From Myxococcales bacterium (GTDB lineage Bacteria; Myxococcota_A; Polyangia; Haliangiales; Haliangiaceae): DNA of 64,000 bases. Location of the stretch: assembly GCA_016706545.1 (NCBI GenBank), contig JADJJK010000025.1, positions 62,001-126,000 of the forward strand, written 5' to 3'. This document shows, piece after piece, positions 8,620 through 17,622 of this stretch. The notes beneath the pieces are model-generated. The model saw only the letters and a program-made list of their open reading frames with translations, was not told where the DNA came from and did no database searches. Within the stretch, counting starts at the first letter, position 1; the number at the start of each line of letters is the position of its first letter. The position numbers were made by a program, and so were the translations under genes.

Positions 8620-9942
8620 CTACCTCTCACCATTCACTATGTTTCGCCTAAACTCATCCGTAGCACCGAGGGTTGGATACGCCGCGCCGAAGTACTCGGA
8701 TTCTCCAAATATCAGCGCCTTGGACAGCCAGTCGGTGACGTCTCCTTGGGCGAATGTCGTGAACCCATTGGAATTTTTATATCTTTTCGCATGCCCAATG
8801 CCGTTCCTCACGATGCGATGAACATCCTCTATTGTTCTAACGTTAATTTCACGAAGACCGTGCAGTATTTCTTCACCCCACAGCGGACTGAAATAAACTC
8901 TATCGATTCGACGCTGAAATCCCAAAGGGGCCGTGCTATCGAATGATACGGCAGATAGGTGGGTTCTTGCGTATTCGCATAGAGAACCAATGCCGAGTTC
9001 TGCTAAAAGGATGTCTTCAGGCGAGGAAAGCGACGAGTTGCGAATGACTCTCAAAGGCGCTTCTGTCACGCTTGAAGTCATTATCAGGCTGATGTTCGAC
9101 ACGAACAAGTCTTCATGGCGTCCGCATTCTGTCATGAATGGATTGCCAACGACGAGACAGGTGCCACTATGGTGTGTGCTCGTTGATATTAATCGATCGA
9201 ATGTCTTATGGATCCTGTCGAGGACGAAATCGATGGAACAGTCATGTTCTATATTAAATCTAATGAACGAAGAAATCTTACCTGCAATCTGCTCGAAAGT
9301 CGGCTCGGCATCTATATGCAATTGATCTGCATATCTATTTCGGAACTCTAGGCGAACTTCATCGATTGAGGCTCCGGATTGTTGTACTTTGCAGTTCAAT
9401 CCATTTAGGCTTTTGATCAACAGTCTTGAGACGCTTCTTTTGAGCGAGTTCCGTTTTTCGACCACAGCATCGCTTCTTAGGAGATCTCGCATTCCATGTA
9501 TGTGCTGAGTATACAACGGCTTTCCATGATCAAGCGCGAGGTTGAGTATGTACCCGTCACTGCGACGCGTCTCTATGCCAATGTCCCCATTTGGCCATTC
9601 AGAATTGATGATGCTCCTTATTCGGCATATTGCTGTGTTGATGGCTTGGACGCTTTGTGGTAGATCGCTTCGCGAGAAGAAGCCATGACGGAATAGCAGT
9701 TCCACGATTTGGTAGTGGATCCCGCTGAGGATCGCCCGCTTTCCTTTGCCACTAATCTCCCCAGAGTCGGTGAAACCTGTGAGCAGAAACGCGCCGCGGC
9801 GGATGTGTGTGCTCATGTGGCAATGATGAGCGAGAATTCGCCAGTAGGCAAGTGCCTGCCTCGTTCGTGGAAATTTCTGGGGAAAGTACGTCAGAGTCGA
9901 TGTTAGCCCACTTTTGTTGGCGATCGTGGTCCCGGAGCGCAT
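8620..9942 (-). CDS. AT-rich gene with winged-helix-like domain, function unknown
   Basis: The 440-residue frame is markedly AT-richer than its neighbours (AT-rich codons throughout, around half GC by eye), which suggests transfer from another source. Residues ~75-135 (LLFRHGFFSRSDLPQSVQAI, then IETRRSDGYILNL) fit an OmpR-type winged-helix pattern: helix-turn-helix, then the 'IET-R-x-GY-L' wing. The rest has no recognisable domain. A later ATG at 9816 (MSTHIRRGAFLL) is an alternative start. It lies next to the IS66 remnants. It could be a regulator, or a defence or toxin gene with a DNA-binding head; the function remains open. Confidence 0.55.
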   Translation of the reverse strand: MRSGTTIANKSGLTSTLTYFPQKFPRTRQALAYWRILAHHCHMSTHIRRGAFLLTGFTDSGEISGKGKRAILSGIHYQIVELLFRHGFFSRSDLPQSVQAINTAICRIRSIINSEWPNGDIGIETRRSDGYILNLALDHGKPLYTQHIHGMRDLLRSDAVVEKRNSLKRSVSRLLIKSLNGLNCKVQQSGASIDEVRLEFRNRYADQLHIDAEPTFEQIAGKISSFIRFNIEHDCSIDFVLDRIHKTFDRLISTSTHHSGTCLVVGNPFMTECGRHEDLFVSNISLIMTSSVTEAPLRVIRNSSLSSPEDILLAELGIGSLCEYARTHLSAVSFDSTAPLGFQRRIDRVYFSPLWGEEILHGLREINVRTIEDVHRIVRNGIGHAKRYKNSNGFTTFAQGDVTDWLSKALIFGESEYFGAAYPTLGATDEFRRNIVNGER

Positions 9943-10205
9943 CCGGCTCAGAAGTCATCCGCGTCCACCGCCATGGGATGTTCACATCCGATCAAAGGTT
10001 CCATCACCCTGCGACGGCCGCTTTTGTACCAAAGCGGCCGTTCGACTTGTAGGGCTGCTGCTCGCAGTGGTGGATACCTCAAGATCCCGTGGAGCCGTCC
10101 GTGCCACGGCGAGCGAGCACCGCGTTATCCCACGTATCCGATGCCGCTTGACTAACCATAGTCCTCACCTTGGTGGGCCAGGCAACACTGCACATAGGCA
10201 TATGC

Positions 10206-11177
10206 TTATGGTCGTTCCGTAGCTTGCGTCTGCACAATCTGCTCTAGTCGGAACCCTTCGATATCGGTGCGAACCTGCATCCAGAGCGGAAGGTGGTCCG
10301 ACATCTGGTACGTGAATGCTTCGCGTGTCATCTCTCCGTCGAACAGCTCCTTGATGTGAGCGTCGCCGAGGAAGAAATCGAGGACTCCACCTGCGTTGGA
10401 GAAGTTCACCGGGAACTGCGGATAGTGAAGGATCTGATCGTAGCGCTTGTCCTTGGCGAGGTTCGACCCGTGTTGCAGTCTCGCCAGAGCTCGCGGCAGT
10501 TCGAGGCCATGCTTGGTGATCGCCTTGAACAACGAGCTGGTCTTCGACGGGATGTTGAAGTCTCCCATCACGATGAGATCCTTGTCTTCTGCGTATTCGT
10601 CCTGGCGTTTGGCCTCGATCCAGTCTGCAAGTCGCTCCAGTTCATCGTGGCGAGCCGACTCGTTGGATCCCCAGCGGATGTGCGTGGTGAGTACGACGAA
10701 GTCGAAGCTTCCCGATTTGAATGTGGCGAGGTACGGCGCGCGCCAGAACGATGCGCTGGGGAGATACTCGAAGCCCTTCTTCTTGCGCGGCGTATGGGCT
10801 TCGGCGGCAAGGCCGTTGAAGGTTACAGCACGAGAGTCATACAGGTACGCGACTCGCTCCCAGTTGCCGCCATAGTCCGGGATCATGCCGGAGTAGACTG
10901 CACGCCAGTGAGGGCCGAGGATCTGCAGCACACGTCCGAGGTCGCGGAGGTCGTTGCGCAACTCCACGACGCCGACCAAGTCGAACTGACCGAGGACCTC
11001 CGCGATGTAGTGAACCGCTGCTTCGGAGCGCCTCTTCCTGCCGAATTCGCGGATGTTCCAGGTCGCGAGGTTGATGCTCTCGTCGAGCTTCGAGGGCGGG
11101 ACCTTGGCCGCGTCGATGCGCTTCTTCAGAGCGAGGAGGCCGCCGGCGATCTTTGCATTGACGTTGCCGTGGTTCAT
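10206..11177 (-). CDS. Endonuclease/exonuclease/phosphatase (EEP) family protein
   Basis: GGAGGT sits six bases before the ATG. The 323-residue protein shows the complete EEP metal-phosphohydrolase motif series: NLATWNIREFG (metal-binding Asn), GVVELRND (Glu), VVLTTHIRWG (His), LIVMGDFNIPS (D-x-N) and the terminal MSDHLPLWMQV (S-D-H). These proteins cleave phosphodiester or phosphate ester bonds in DNA, lipids or nucleotides. The lack of a signal peptide suggests a cytosolic substrate such as nucleic acid. No close operon partner; the divergent neighbour is >250 bases away. Confidence 0.82.
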   Translation of the reverse strand: MNHGNVNAKIAGGLLALKKRIDAAKVPPSKLDESINLATWNIREFGRKRRSEAAVHYIAEVLGQFDLVGVVELRNDLRDLGRVLQILGPHWRAVYSGMIPDYGGNWERVAYLYDSRAVTFNGLAAEAHTPRKKKGFEYLPSASFWRAPYLATFKSGSFDFVVLTTHIRWGSNESARHDELERLADWIEAKRQDEYAEDKDLIVMGDFNIPSKTSSLFKAITKHGLELPRALARLQHGSNLAKDKRYDQILHYPQFPVNFSNAGGVLDFFLGDAHIKELFDGEMTREAFTYQMSDHLPLWMQVRTDIEGFRLEQIVQTQATERP

Positions 11178-11837
11178 ACGAACACCTCCATAGGCTGGGA
11201 TCGCACGGACGGCGCTGCCGGGGGCGTGCCGCCTACCTTGCGAGGTCCGCTGTGACCTCTCGAGTTGGCGTCAGCAGCCAGCCTCCCATCGGCGTGAGGC
11301 CACGATGTCATCGACTGAAGGACTCCAGCCATTCGATCGACCGTGCTCTCGCGCGTGGCGCGCACTCCGCCGACCTGAACCTCTTGGAGACCCGCCGCCG
11401 CATCGGGCAACATCGTAGCCTGAGGCGAGGAAGAACGAGAAGCCCAATGTTTGTGGACGCAATGTTCCGAGGTGCACCGCGACGCCCTGCCTGCAATACG
11501 TCCAGCGCTACTGGAACGGCGAGAAGTCTCTCTCACAGGACCAACGTGCGTGCGCCCCTTTAGAGCGCGCCAGGGGCGCCCCCAACGCGAAGGCCGCTGT
11601 CGGTACCTGTCCTCGTGACGCAGTCGTACGATGACTGGGCGGGCTGGCGCGGCAGGCCGATCGCACGGCTTGGCGACGAACCCGCCGCGCTCGGGCCAGC
11701 GTTCAGCGCACAGGGGCTGGGTTCCGCCCCTGACATGCGGGCATGCCGGGAGCTGAGCGAGCGGGCCGGCGCCACGAGTGGGTTCAGTCGCACGGGCCTC
11801 GCGCGACCTGGCCCAGCTTCCATCGACGTAGTTCCTG
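11178..11837. other. Intergenic region, possible decayed fragment
   Basis: No complete gene is supported. A short plus-strand stretch near 11485-11560 encodes LQYVQRYWNGEKSLSQDQ, which has a natural composition and may be the remnant of a gene. The rest reads as GC-rich antisense-like frames. Confidence 0.25.
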
Positions 11838-12803
11838 CTACAAGACAGGTTCCTGAACCAGGGAGAACAAACGAACCGTCGCATCCTCCAAGGTGCCAAA
11901 CGCGATCATAGGAGCCTCCTGTGCCCAGGTCGCTGCTAGGCAACGGGCTCCAGGTGCTACATCTTGGGTGGAAGAGAGCCGGGACAACGTGGGTAGCCGA
12001 AAGCACCAAGGTGAAAGCTTGAGGCAACACACAAGGCTGCTATCAAGCGCTGTTACCCAGGGCGTACAGAGCGTTCGCTCATTGAACTGGGCAACGTCGT
12101 CCGCATCAGACATCAGGCGCTGGCCAGCAAAGAGGTCGTAGATGAACACGCCCTTGTACGAAGCGCCTGCCGCCACCAGGAAGCGCTCATCGGGCGTAAC
12201 GAGGACCTGCGCACCGAAGTCCGTTGGGGCAGCCCACCGAGCAACCTGTCGACCGGCCTGAAGGTCGTACTTCACAACCGCCCCCCGCTCGACTCCATAA
12301 GCGTAGATGTGGGAGCCATCGGCAGAGAACGTTGCCTGGACCGCAAAGTCCTTGTCGTCGCCAACTATCGTCGCCAGGACGTTCCCGCTGACCACGTCCC
12401 ATACCTCGATTTGGTTGCCGAGCACCGCGAAGCGCGCTCCCGTGCGATCTCGGATGATGGAGTGATTGCGTGCGGACGCATCGTAGCGTCGCAGTGGAGT
12501 TGGGTCCCGACTCTCGAGAGACGCGCGGAGCAGCTGGGTTGAGTCGTCTTCGCGCTGGAACAGGAACACAAGCTGATGTCCGCCTTCGACAAAAGCGATC
12601 CCACGAGCGCTCGTGACGGAGGACTGCATGAACGTCGTCACCAACGATCCGTCAGCCGACCGAAGCACGCGAACCGCCGCGGCTGCCTGGTCGTCGCTCG
12701 TGGTTGCACAGGCGAGCAACGCTCCGTCGTTGGAGAAGTCCATGTCGAACGGCATGCTGGGCAGCCTGGCGCTTTGAATCTGAGGGCCTACCACGAGTGG
12801 CAT
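11838..12803 (-). CDS. WD40/quinoprotein-type beta-propeller protein
   Basis: The 321-residue protein has repeated four-strand modules with the features of WD40-like propellers: PFDMDFSNDGALLACATT, AVLGNQIEVWDVVSGNVLA, QATFSADGSHIYAYG, LVTPDERFLVAAGASYKG and APMIAFGTLEDATVRLFSL. There is no clear export signal, so it is probably cytosolic. It starts only 39 bases after the stop of the DUF4157/HNH protein and on the same strand, so the two are likely cotranscribed. By position it is a candidate partner, chaperone or immunity protein of that effector; this is inference. Confidence 0.65.
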   Translation of the reverse strand: MPLVVGPQIQSARLPSMPFDMDFSNDGALLACATTSDDQAAAAVRVLRSADGSLVTTFMQSSVTSARGIAFVEGGHQLVFLFQREDDSTQLLRASLESRDPTPLRRYDASARNHSIIRDRTGARFAVLGNQIEVWDVVSGNVLATIVGDDKDFAVQATFSADGSHIYAYGVERGAVVKYDLQAGRQVARWAAPTDFGAQVLVTPDERFLVAAGASYKGVFIYDLFAGQRLMSDADDVAQFNERTLCTPWVTALDSSLVCCLKLSPWCFRLPTLSRLSSTQDVAPGARCLAATWAQEAPMIAFGTLEDATVRLFSLVQEPVL

Positions 12804-12842
12804 TTGAGTCCTGTTCTAGATGGTGGGGTGAACGTCTGCGGG

Positions 12843-13367
12843 CTAGATGCTCATGCGAAAAGTAGCACCATACCCCGCATCCATCAGGTCGCCGCTGCTA
12901 GAGGGTCCGGTGAATGACGGCCCAACCCACGGCTTGCGCATGTATTCGCCAACTCGTCCATCCGGCCCCTTTGCCCCCTTGCCCGAGTTGTCAGGGCCCC
13001 ACATTGGGCGCAGGTTCTCACCCACCCCGCCGCACTTCGCCAACCTGGTCGAGTGAGCCACGTTGTTGAACTCACGATGTTCCCAGAGCCAGGCCAGCGG
13101 CTCAAAGTGGTCCGCATGGAAGTTGGCGCTGGAGGAGTAGCGGGCTTCCATTCGGCTCAGGATACGTCGGGTGGTCCTTGGACACCTTCTCGTCATTGCG
13201 TAGATCTGCCCACAGCGCGTCTGCCTTTCGTCGAAGTTTTTGCTGCTCGGCGCTGTCACCCTTGGCGAGCGCGCTCTCCGCCTCCTCGTACACGGCGATG
13301 ACCGCGACGACCTCGTGGCAGACGTCCTGGCACATCTTGTCGCGCAGGCTCCCGAATCCGGAACCAT
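12843..13367 (-). CDS. C-terminal piece of DUF4157 protein: HNH-like nuclease region
   Basis: Only the part downstream of ~13155 (about 104 residues) has natural composition: RMEARYSSSANFHADHFEPL, then EHREFNNVAHSTRLAKCGGV, then NLRPMWGPDNSGKGAK. The pattern 'ADH' followed by 'NLRPMWGPDNSGKG' resembles the ADH...NLxPLxxxxNxxxG core of HNH/ADH-type toxin nucleases. One C too many in GAGCCGAATGG (~13155) throws the preceding frame off, so this piece continues the protein encoded at 13102-14709. Residues before ~13155 in this frame are antisense-like and should be ignored. Confidence 0.55.
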   Translation of the reverse strand: MVPDSGACATRCARTSATRSSRSSPCTRRRRARSPRVTAPSSKNFDERQTRCGQIYAMTRRCPRTTRRILSRMEARYSSSANFHADHFEPLAWLWEHREFNNVAHSTRLAKCGGVGENLRPMWGPDNSGKGAKGPDGRVGEYMRKPWVGPSFTGPSSSGDLMDAGYGATFRMSI

Positions 13368-14709
13368 TTTCGAAGTAGTGCCGGCGAACCTCTTCGCCCG
13401 TCCACCCAGCAGGCAGAAACCGCTGCGGCGGCACGGGAGTGAACTCGTACTTGCCGCCCGAGATCTTCCTGACGGCGCGCTCGGAGATCAGCGCGTCGAG
13501 CACCTCGGTCATCTTGGCGACGTCCTTGTACTCCGGGCACTCCTTCGGCAGCTTCGGGTCGTGCTCGCAGAGGTGCTCGAGCTCGGAGATCCCGAACGGG
13601 ACCGTGGTGATCACGCCCCGTGCGGTCAGCTTGAAGCGGCTGATGATCTCCGCCTTGAGGTGGGTCCATGCTGGACCGGAGAGCTGGTACTTGCCGTGAC
13701 GGACCTTGCTGATCTGCGGGGGTGTGAGGGCCTGCGCGGCCGACAGGTCTGCGTAGGCCTGCGACTTCTCCAACGCGAAGTGCTTCATCCACTGCTCAGC
13801 CGTGAACTCCTGGTGGAACTCCTGCACCGCCTGCGCGAGCTGCAGGCGCTCGGCAGTCGTGCCGGCGTCTGCCTGCACCGTCGCGAGTGGCGTCCACGGG
13901 TTGATCTGGCCACGTAGCGTCACGCCATGGTCGGTCTTCTGGACGGTGACGCGCGAGACGCCGGTCTGCCGAGCGACATCCTTGGCGACTTCGAGCAGGG
14001 GTGACGACGGGTTCGGAGGCTTCACAGGCGGTAGGGTGAGCGTGCCGGTGGCCTTGTCGAAGCGGGCGTCCTTGTGGTCGCGCAAGACCGCCTTGGCAGC
14101 GCTCTTGGCATCGGCTCCGTTGTCGAACAACACCTGGCCGGACGTGGACTTCGCGATGTCGGTGGCGAGCTGGCCCTTGGCGCTGATGGCTGCCGGGGCG
14201 GGCTCGACCAGCACCTTGACCTGGAGTTCTTCCCCACCGGCCGAATCTCTATTGTCCCCTGGCTTCTCCTTCGGGTCCGCCTTGATGGGGATGTCCTTCT
14301 TCTCCGGGTTCATCGCGGCATCGACGAGCCAGAGGTCTCCGGATCGGTCGGCGGAGAGCTTGGTGAAGCCGTGGCGGGCCTTGAGCTCGGCGAGGTGCTG
14401 CTGGATCTCGGCTTGGGTCTCGGGGTCCTTCTCGGAGCGCTTGCGCAGCTCGCCGAGCGCCTCCATGCCGGTGTTCCAGCGGGCGGCAGCGTCCTGGCTC
14501 TTGGGGACGTTCTTCTTCTCCTCGGGGGTCTGCTTGCCCTTCTTCGGCTTGCCGGTGCCAGCGCCGGCGTCTGCCTTGGGCGCCGCGGCGGGCTTCTTGG
14601 CGACGGGGGGCGGCGCCGCGGTGGGCTTGGTGGGGGCGACGCCCTGCCACTGGCCCTGCTTGCGCTGCTCGCCGGCTTGGCCTGTCCTGGCGGGCAGGCT
14701 GTCGTCCAT
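13102..14709 (-). CDS. Middle piece of the DUF4157/HNH protein
   Basis: The frame is open from ~14903, upstream of the first ATG at 14709, and includes ALGxLDSPWWSPAPDKTWEW-like coding sequence joined to the preceding piece. It contains a Pro/Ala/Lys-rich linker (TKPTAAPPPVAKKPAAAPKA), a charged helical part (~residues 50-110) and a globular part with repeated strand patterns. The frame ends falsely at 13102 after NDEKVSKDHPTYPEP; the correct continuation is the HNH-like frame. It joins the DUF4157 N-terminus to the putative nuclease and probably forms the body of the effector. Confidence 0.62.
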   Translation of the reverse strand: MDDSLPARTGQAGEQRKQGQWQGVAPTKPTAAPPPVAKKPAAAPKADAGAGTGKPKKGKQTPEEKKNVPKSQDAAARWNTGMEALGELRKRSEKDPETQAEIQQHLAELKARHGFTKLSADRSGDLWLVDAAMNPEKKDIPIKADPKEKPGDNRDSAGGEELQVKVLVEPAPAAISAKGQLATDIAKSTSGQVLFDNGADAKSAAKAVLRDHKDARFDKATGTLTLPPVKPPNPSSPLLEVAKDVARQTGVSRVTVQKTDHGVTLRGQINPWTPLATVQADAGTTAERLQLAQAVQEFHQEFTAEQWMKHFALEKSQAYADLSAAQALTPPQISKVRHGKYQLSGPAWTHLKAEIISRFKLTARGVITTVPFGISELEHLCEHDPKLPKECPEYKDVAKMTEVLDALISERAVRKISGGKYEFTPVPPQRFLPAGWTGEEVRRHYFENGSGFGSLRDKMCQDVCHEVVAVIAVYEEAESALAKGDSAEQQKLRRKADALWADLRNDEKVSKDHPTYPEPNGSPLLLQRQLPCGPL

Positions 14710-17306
14710 CAGGGTGTCGACGAACTTGCCGGGGTTGAACGAGGGCTGGGTGAGCTTGAGCTCGGGCCACTGGCCAGAGCCGACGACGTAGTCGACATCG
14801 GCGCCGACGCCGAGCTGGGTGGGCAGCGGGTACTCGAGCTTACCCAGCGGCCACTCCCAGGTCTTGTCGGGCGCGGGCGACCACCAGGGGCTGTCGAGCC
14901 GATGAAGAGTCGGCCGCCGAGCGCGAGCACGGGCTGGGCGGCCATCTCGAGGTGGCCCTTCAAGTAGTACTCGCCCTGCTTGCCGGCAGTGGGGGAGGCG
15001 ACCTCGCGGTAGCCCAGGGTGGGGCGGGCCTCGGCGTAGGCCTTGACGCCGGCGTCGCCCTTGATGGCGGCGCCGAAGTTGACCGAGTGCTTGAGGACGC
15101 GCAGCCCGGCGTAGCCTTTCACGTCGAGCGACAGGCCGGCCTGGGCCTGGGCGCGCAGCGCGCCGGTGATGGAGAAGGCGTTCATGACGGTCGGGTCGGT
15201 CGAGTAGATGCCCTCGATGCCCAGGTCGGTCATATAGATGGGCCCCAGCTCCGCGTTGGCCGAGAGGCTCACCCCGATGCCGACGTGGACGTCCGCGATG
15301 TACGGCAGGCCGTAGCTGGCCTCGATGCGGGTCTCGGGCACGATGGGCTTCTTGATGCCCTTGGGGGTCTTCATCAAGTCGAGCCGCTGCGGCGGGGAGA
15401 TCTTGCCGACGACTGTGAGGTGGCCGGAGGGGCCGTACACCACCTGCGCCTTGCCCACGAGCCAGTCGGTGAAGGCGAAGTCCAAGGCGCCCCAGCCGGC
15501 GATGCCGCGCTCGCCCTTCTTGCCGCTTGCGCCTTTGGCAGGCGCCGGTTTGGCGCCGCCGGCGCCGCCCACGCCGGCGATGGGCTGCACGCCGAGCGGG
15601 TCGAGCTGGGCGCGCACCATCTGCTCGGCGGCGGCGACGTCGGCCACCATCAGGCCGAGCTTGCCGCGAAACTTCTCCGAGGCATACGACAGCTCGCCGG
15701 AGATGGCGACGTCGCCGTCGCGGTACGTGGCGGTGGCCGAGCCGGTGAATTTGTCGCCCAGGTCCACGGCGAGCCGGGCGCTGCCGGAAACCAGTCCCTT
15801 GCCGTTGCGCGAGAGGCGCAGTTCGGCGTCGCGCAGGCCGCGGGCGTGGAGGTTGGCGGTGGCCTCGAAGGTGACGTTCTGGTTGGAGAGGCCCACGCTC
15901 AGGTCGCCGTGGACCCAGCCGCCGAGCTCGAAGCGCACGGGCTTGTGGGTGCCGAAGGTGAGCGTGCCGCCAGAGAGGGTGTTCTCCAGGGTGGCGTGCG
16001 GCAGCTCGAAGCCGCGCAGGCCCAGCGCCGCCGGATCTGCCGTGAGGGAGCGCGCCAGCGCGCTGGTGCTGCCGGGGCTGGCCGCGGGCGCCAGGTACCC
16101 GGTGATGGCGCTGCCGCTACCGCCCGCGCCGATGCGCACGCGCACCACCGGCGAGAGCCCTGGTGCAGGCACGAACAGCGAATGCGACAACGGCACCACC
16201 TGCGGGGTGTCCTCGAGGGTGACGTAGCGAGAGCCGGACTTCTTGACGCGCACGAGACTCACCGGCGACATCGAGCCCAGGCGCACGCGGACGTCCGCGC
16301 CCGCGGCGCCGGCCTTCTGGATGTGGGCGGCGAGTTCGGGCGTAGGTTCGAAGGCGGGCTTGCCCAGCAGGTCGACGACGACCGGTAGCACGGCGGCGGC
16401 TTGCTTGCCCGAGCCGGCCTTTGCGCCGGCGTTTGCGGGCGCTCCCCCTGGCGCCGCTTTGCGGGCCACCTGCGCGCTGAGGTCGAGCGTCGGTGGGGTG
16501 GCAGGGACGGGCGTCGGTGGGGCGGCAGGGACGGGCGCCGGTTTGCGGCGTACTGGGGCGCCCCACAAGGAGGCGCTGTCTGCCTCGTTAAGCGATTCGC
16601 CGCGCGCTGGTGGCGGGCGTCGCTGCGCCGCCAGGAAGCGTCGGGCCAGCTCGTCCGCCTCCACTTCGTGGGCATCGCTGGGCCGCGATACGGCGTCGCC
16701 CGCGCCGAGCGCCTGGCCGCGAAGGTGCTGCGCCACGTGGGCGAGCTCATGGGCGATGAGCTCAAGGCCGGCTTCGCTCTGTGGATCATAGGCGCCCGCG
16801 GCAAAGTAGATGTCCGCGCCGAGGGTGAAGGCGCGGGCGCGCAAGAGCGCTGCTGCTGCGGCGGCGCGGTCGTCGGTATGGATGCGGACACGGCTCGCGT
16901 CAATGCCGAAGCTCTCGGTCAGCTTGTGCGCGAGGTCCGGTGGCAAGGCGGTTGCGCTCGAGGTCGTCTCCGCCAGGTACGAGAACGCACCGGCCAGCGC
17001 GCCCAGCTCTGGCGTCTCCGCAACCTCGGCGCGGCGGTGGACCGGCTGCCACCCGCGCTCGGGCCCCAACAGCCAGCGGGCGTAGGCCAGCGCTTGGGCC
17101 GGATTCTCCTGCGTAGCCTCAACGGTGGTGCGCGTGACCTTGGCCGGAGCTGCGCTCGACGTGGCCGACTCCGCTGTGCGCGTGACCTTGGTGGCGAGCG
17201 GAGCGGGCCGCTGCTCTGCCAGGACCTCCAGGTCCTCGTCGTTGCGCCGCGCTGCATGTGCGCCCGCACCTACCAACCGCTCCCTCACGGCTGCCCCCTG
17301 CCGCAC
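14709..17306 (-). CDS. DUF4157-containing protein, N-terminal piece of a large effector-like protein
   Basis: About residues 125-220 form a DUF4157 domain: LTESFGIDASRVRIHTDD, then AFTLGADIYFAAGAYDP, then the zinc-protease-like GLELIAHELAHVAQHLRGQ and HEVEADELARRFLAA. Beyond it lie a Pro-rich linker and a long beta-rich region with repeated strands (~residues 470-760: ANLHARGLRDAELRLSRNG, SVNFGAAIKGDAGVKAYAE). The start is uncertain: a GTG at 17306 is given. A missing base at ~14902 (CGGCTCGACAGCC) shifts the frame; the last ~60 residues here are spurious and the true protein goes on at 13102-14903. DUF4157 proteins are often carried as cargo near extracellular contractile injection systems. 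Confidence 0.75.
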   Translation of the reverse strand: MRQGAAVRERLVGAGAHAARRNDEDLEVLAEQRPAPLATKVTRTAESATSSAAPAKVTRTTVEATQENPAQALAYARWLLGPERGWQPVHRRAEVAETPELGALAGAFSYLAETTSSATALPPDLAHKLTESFGIDASRVRIHTDDRAAAAAALLRARAFTLGADIYFAAGAYDPQSEAGLELIAHELAHVAQHLRGQALGAGDAVSRPSDAHEVEADELARRFLAAQRRPPPARGESLNEADSASLWGAPVRRKPAPVPAAPPTPVPATPPTLDLSAQVARKAAPGGAPANAGAKAGSGKQAAAVLPVVVDLLGKPAFEPTPELAAHIQKAGAAGADVRVRLGSMSPVSLVRVKKSGSRYVTLEDTPQVVPLSHSLFVPAPGLSPVVRVRIGAGGSGSAITGYLAPAASPGSTSALARSLTADPAALGLRGFELPHATLENTLSGGTLTFGTHKPVRFELGGWVHGDLSVGLSNQNVTFEATANLHARGLRDAELRLSRNGKGLVSGSARLAVDLGDKFTGSATATYRDGDVAISGELSYASEKFRGKLGLMVADVAAAEQMVRAQLDPLGVQPIAGVGGAGGAKPAPAKGASGKKGERGIAGWGALDFAFTDWLVGKAQVVYGPSGHLTVVGKISPPQRLDLMKTPKGIKKPIVPETRIEASYGLPYIADVHVGIGVSLSANAELGPIYMTDLGIEGIYSTDPTVMNAFSITGALRAQAQAGLSLDVKGYAGLRVLKHSVNFGAAIKGDAGVKAYAEARPTLGYREVASPTAGKQGEYYLKGHLEMAAQPVLALGGRLFIGSTAPGGRPRPTRPGSGRWVSSSTRCPPSSASAPMSTTSSALASGPSSSSPSPRSTPASSSTP

Positions 17307-17331
17307 TCGCTACTAGCCTTCAAGGTGATGC

Positions 17332-17622
17332 TCACGCAAAGCTCCACCCCACGGACGCCTGATGGCGCAGATCTTCTTGATGGAGAAGCGACCACCAAGC
17401 GGCTCTCGGCAGGGTGAGCCAGAAGTTGCGAAGTTTCTGCGGGTCCCGTGCTGCCGGCTCTTCTTGCACGCGCTCACACGTGGACTCGGCGAAAGAGTCG
17501 GCTCGCATCCCGATGACTTTCTGGTATGCCAGCGAACAGCGCGGGCATGTCACGGACCGGCTGCGGCGGAGGCCACAGACTAGTTGAGGAAAGAAGCCCC
17601 GACCAGAACCTGCGAACGCCAC
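17332..17622 (-). CDS. Possible small Cys-containing protein or remnant
   Basis: The 96-residue frame contains VCGLRRSRSVTCPRCSLAYQ, in which C-x-x-C could be half of a zinc ribbon, followed by a more ordinary-looking helical stretch (ESTCERVQEEPAARDPQKL). No ribosome-binding site is clear and the N-terminus is unconvincing. It may be a gene fragment at the 5' side of the DUF4157 gene. Confidence 0.25.
   Translation of the reverse strand: MAFAGSGRGFFPQLVCGLRRSRSVTCPRCSLAYQKVIGMRADSFAESTCERVQEEPAARDPQKLRNFWLTLPRAAWWSLLHQEDLRHQASVGWSFA

Noticed and set aside
11174..11899. A 241-codon minus-strand frame
   Set aside because: Arg/Pro-rich translation that overlaps the well-supported WD40-like gene and has no recognisable start or domain.
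15325..16227. A second long plus-strand frame (300 codons) in the same place
   Set aside because: Ser/Pro/Arg-rich antisense shadow of the DUF4157 gene.
14952..16388. A long plus-strand open frame of 478 codons opposite the DUF4157 gene
   Set aside because: Its translation is Gly/Ala/Arg-rich with no natural domain and mirrors the codon pattern of the well-supported minus-strand gene.
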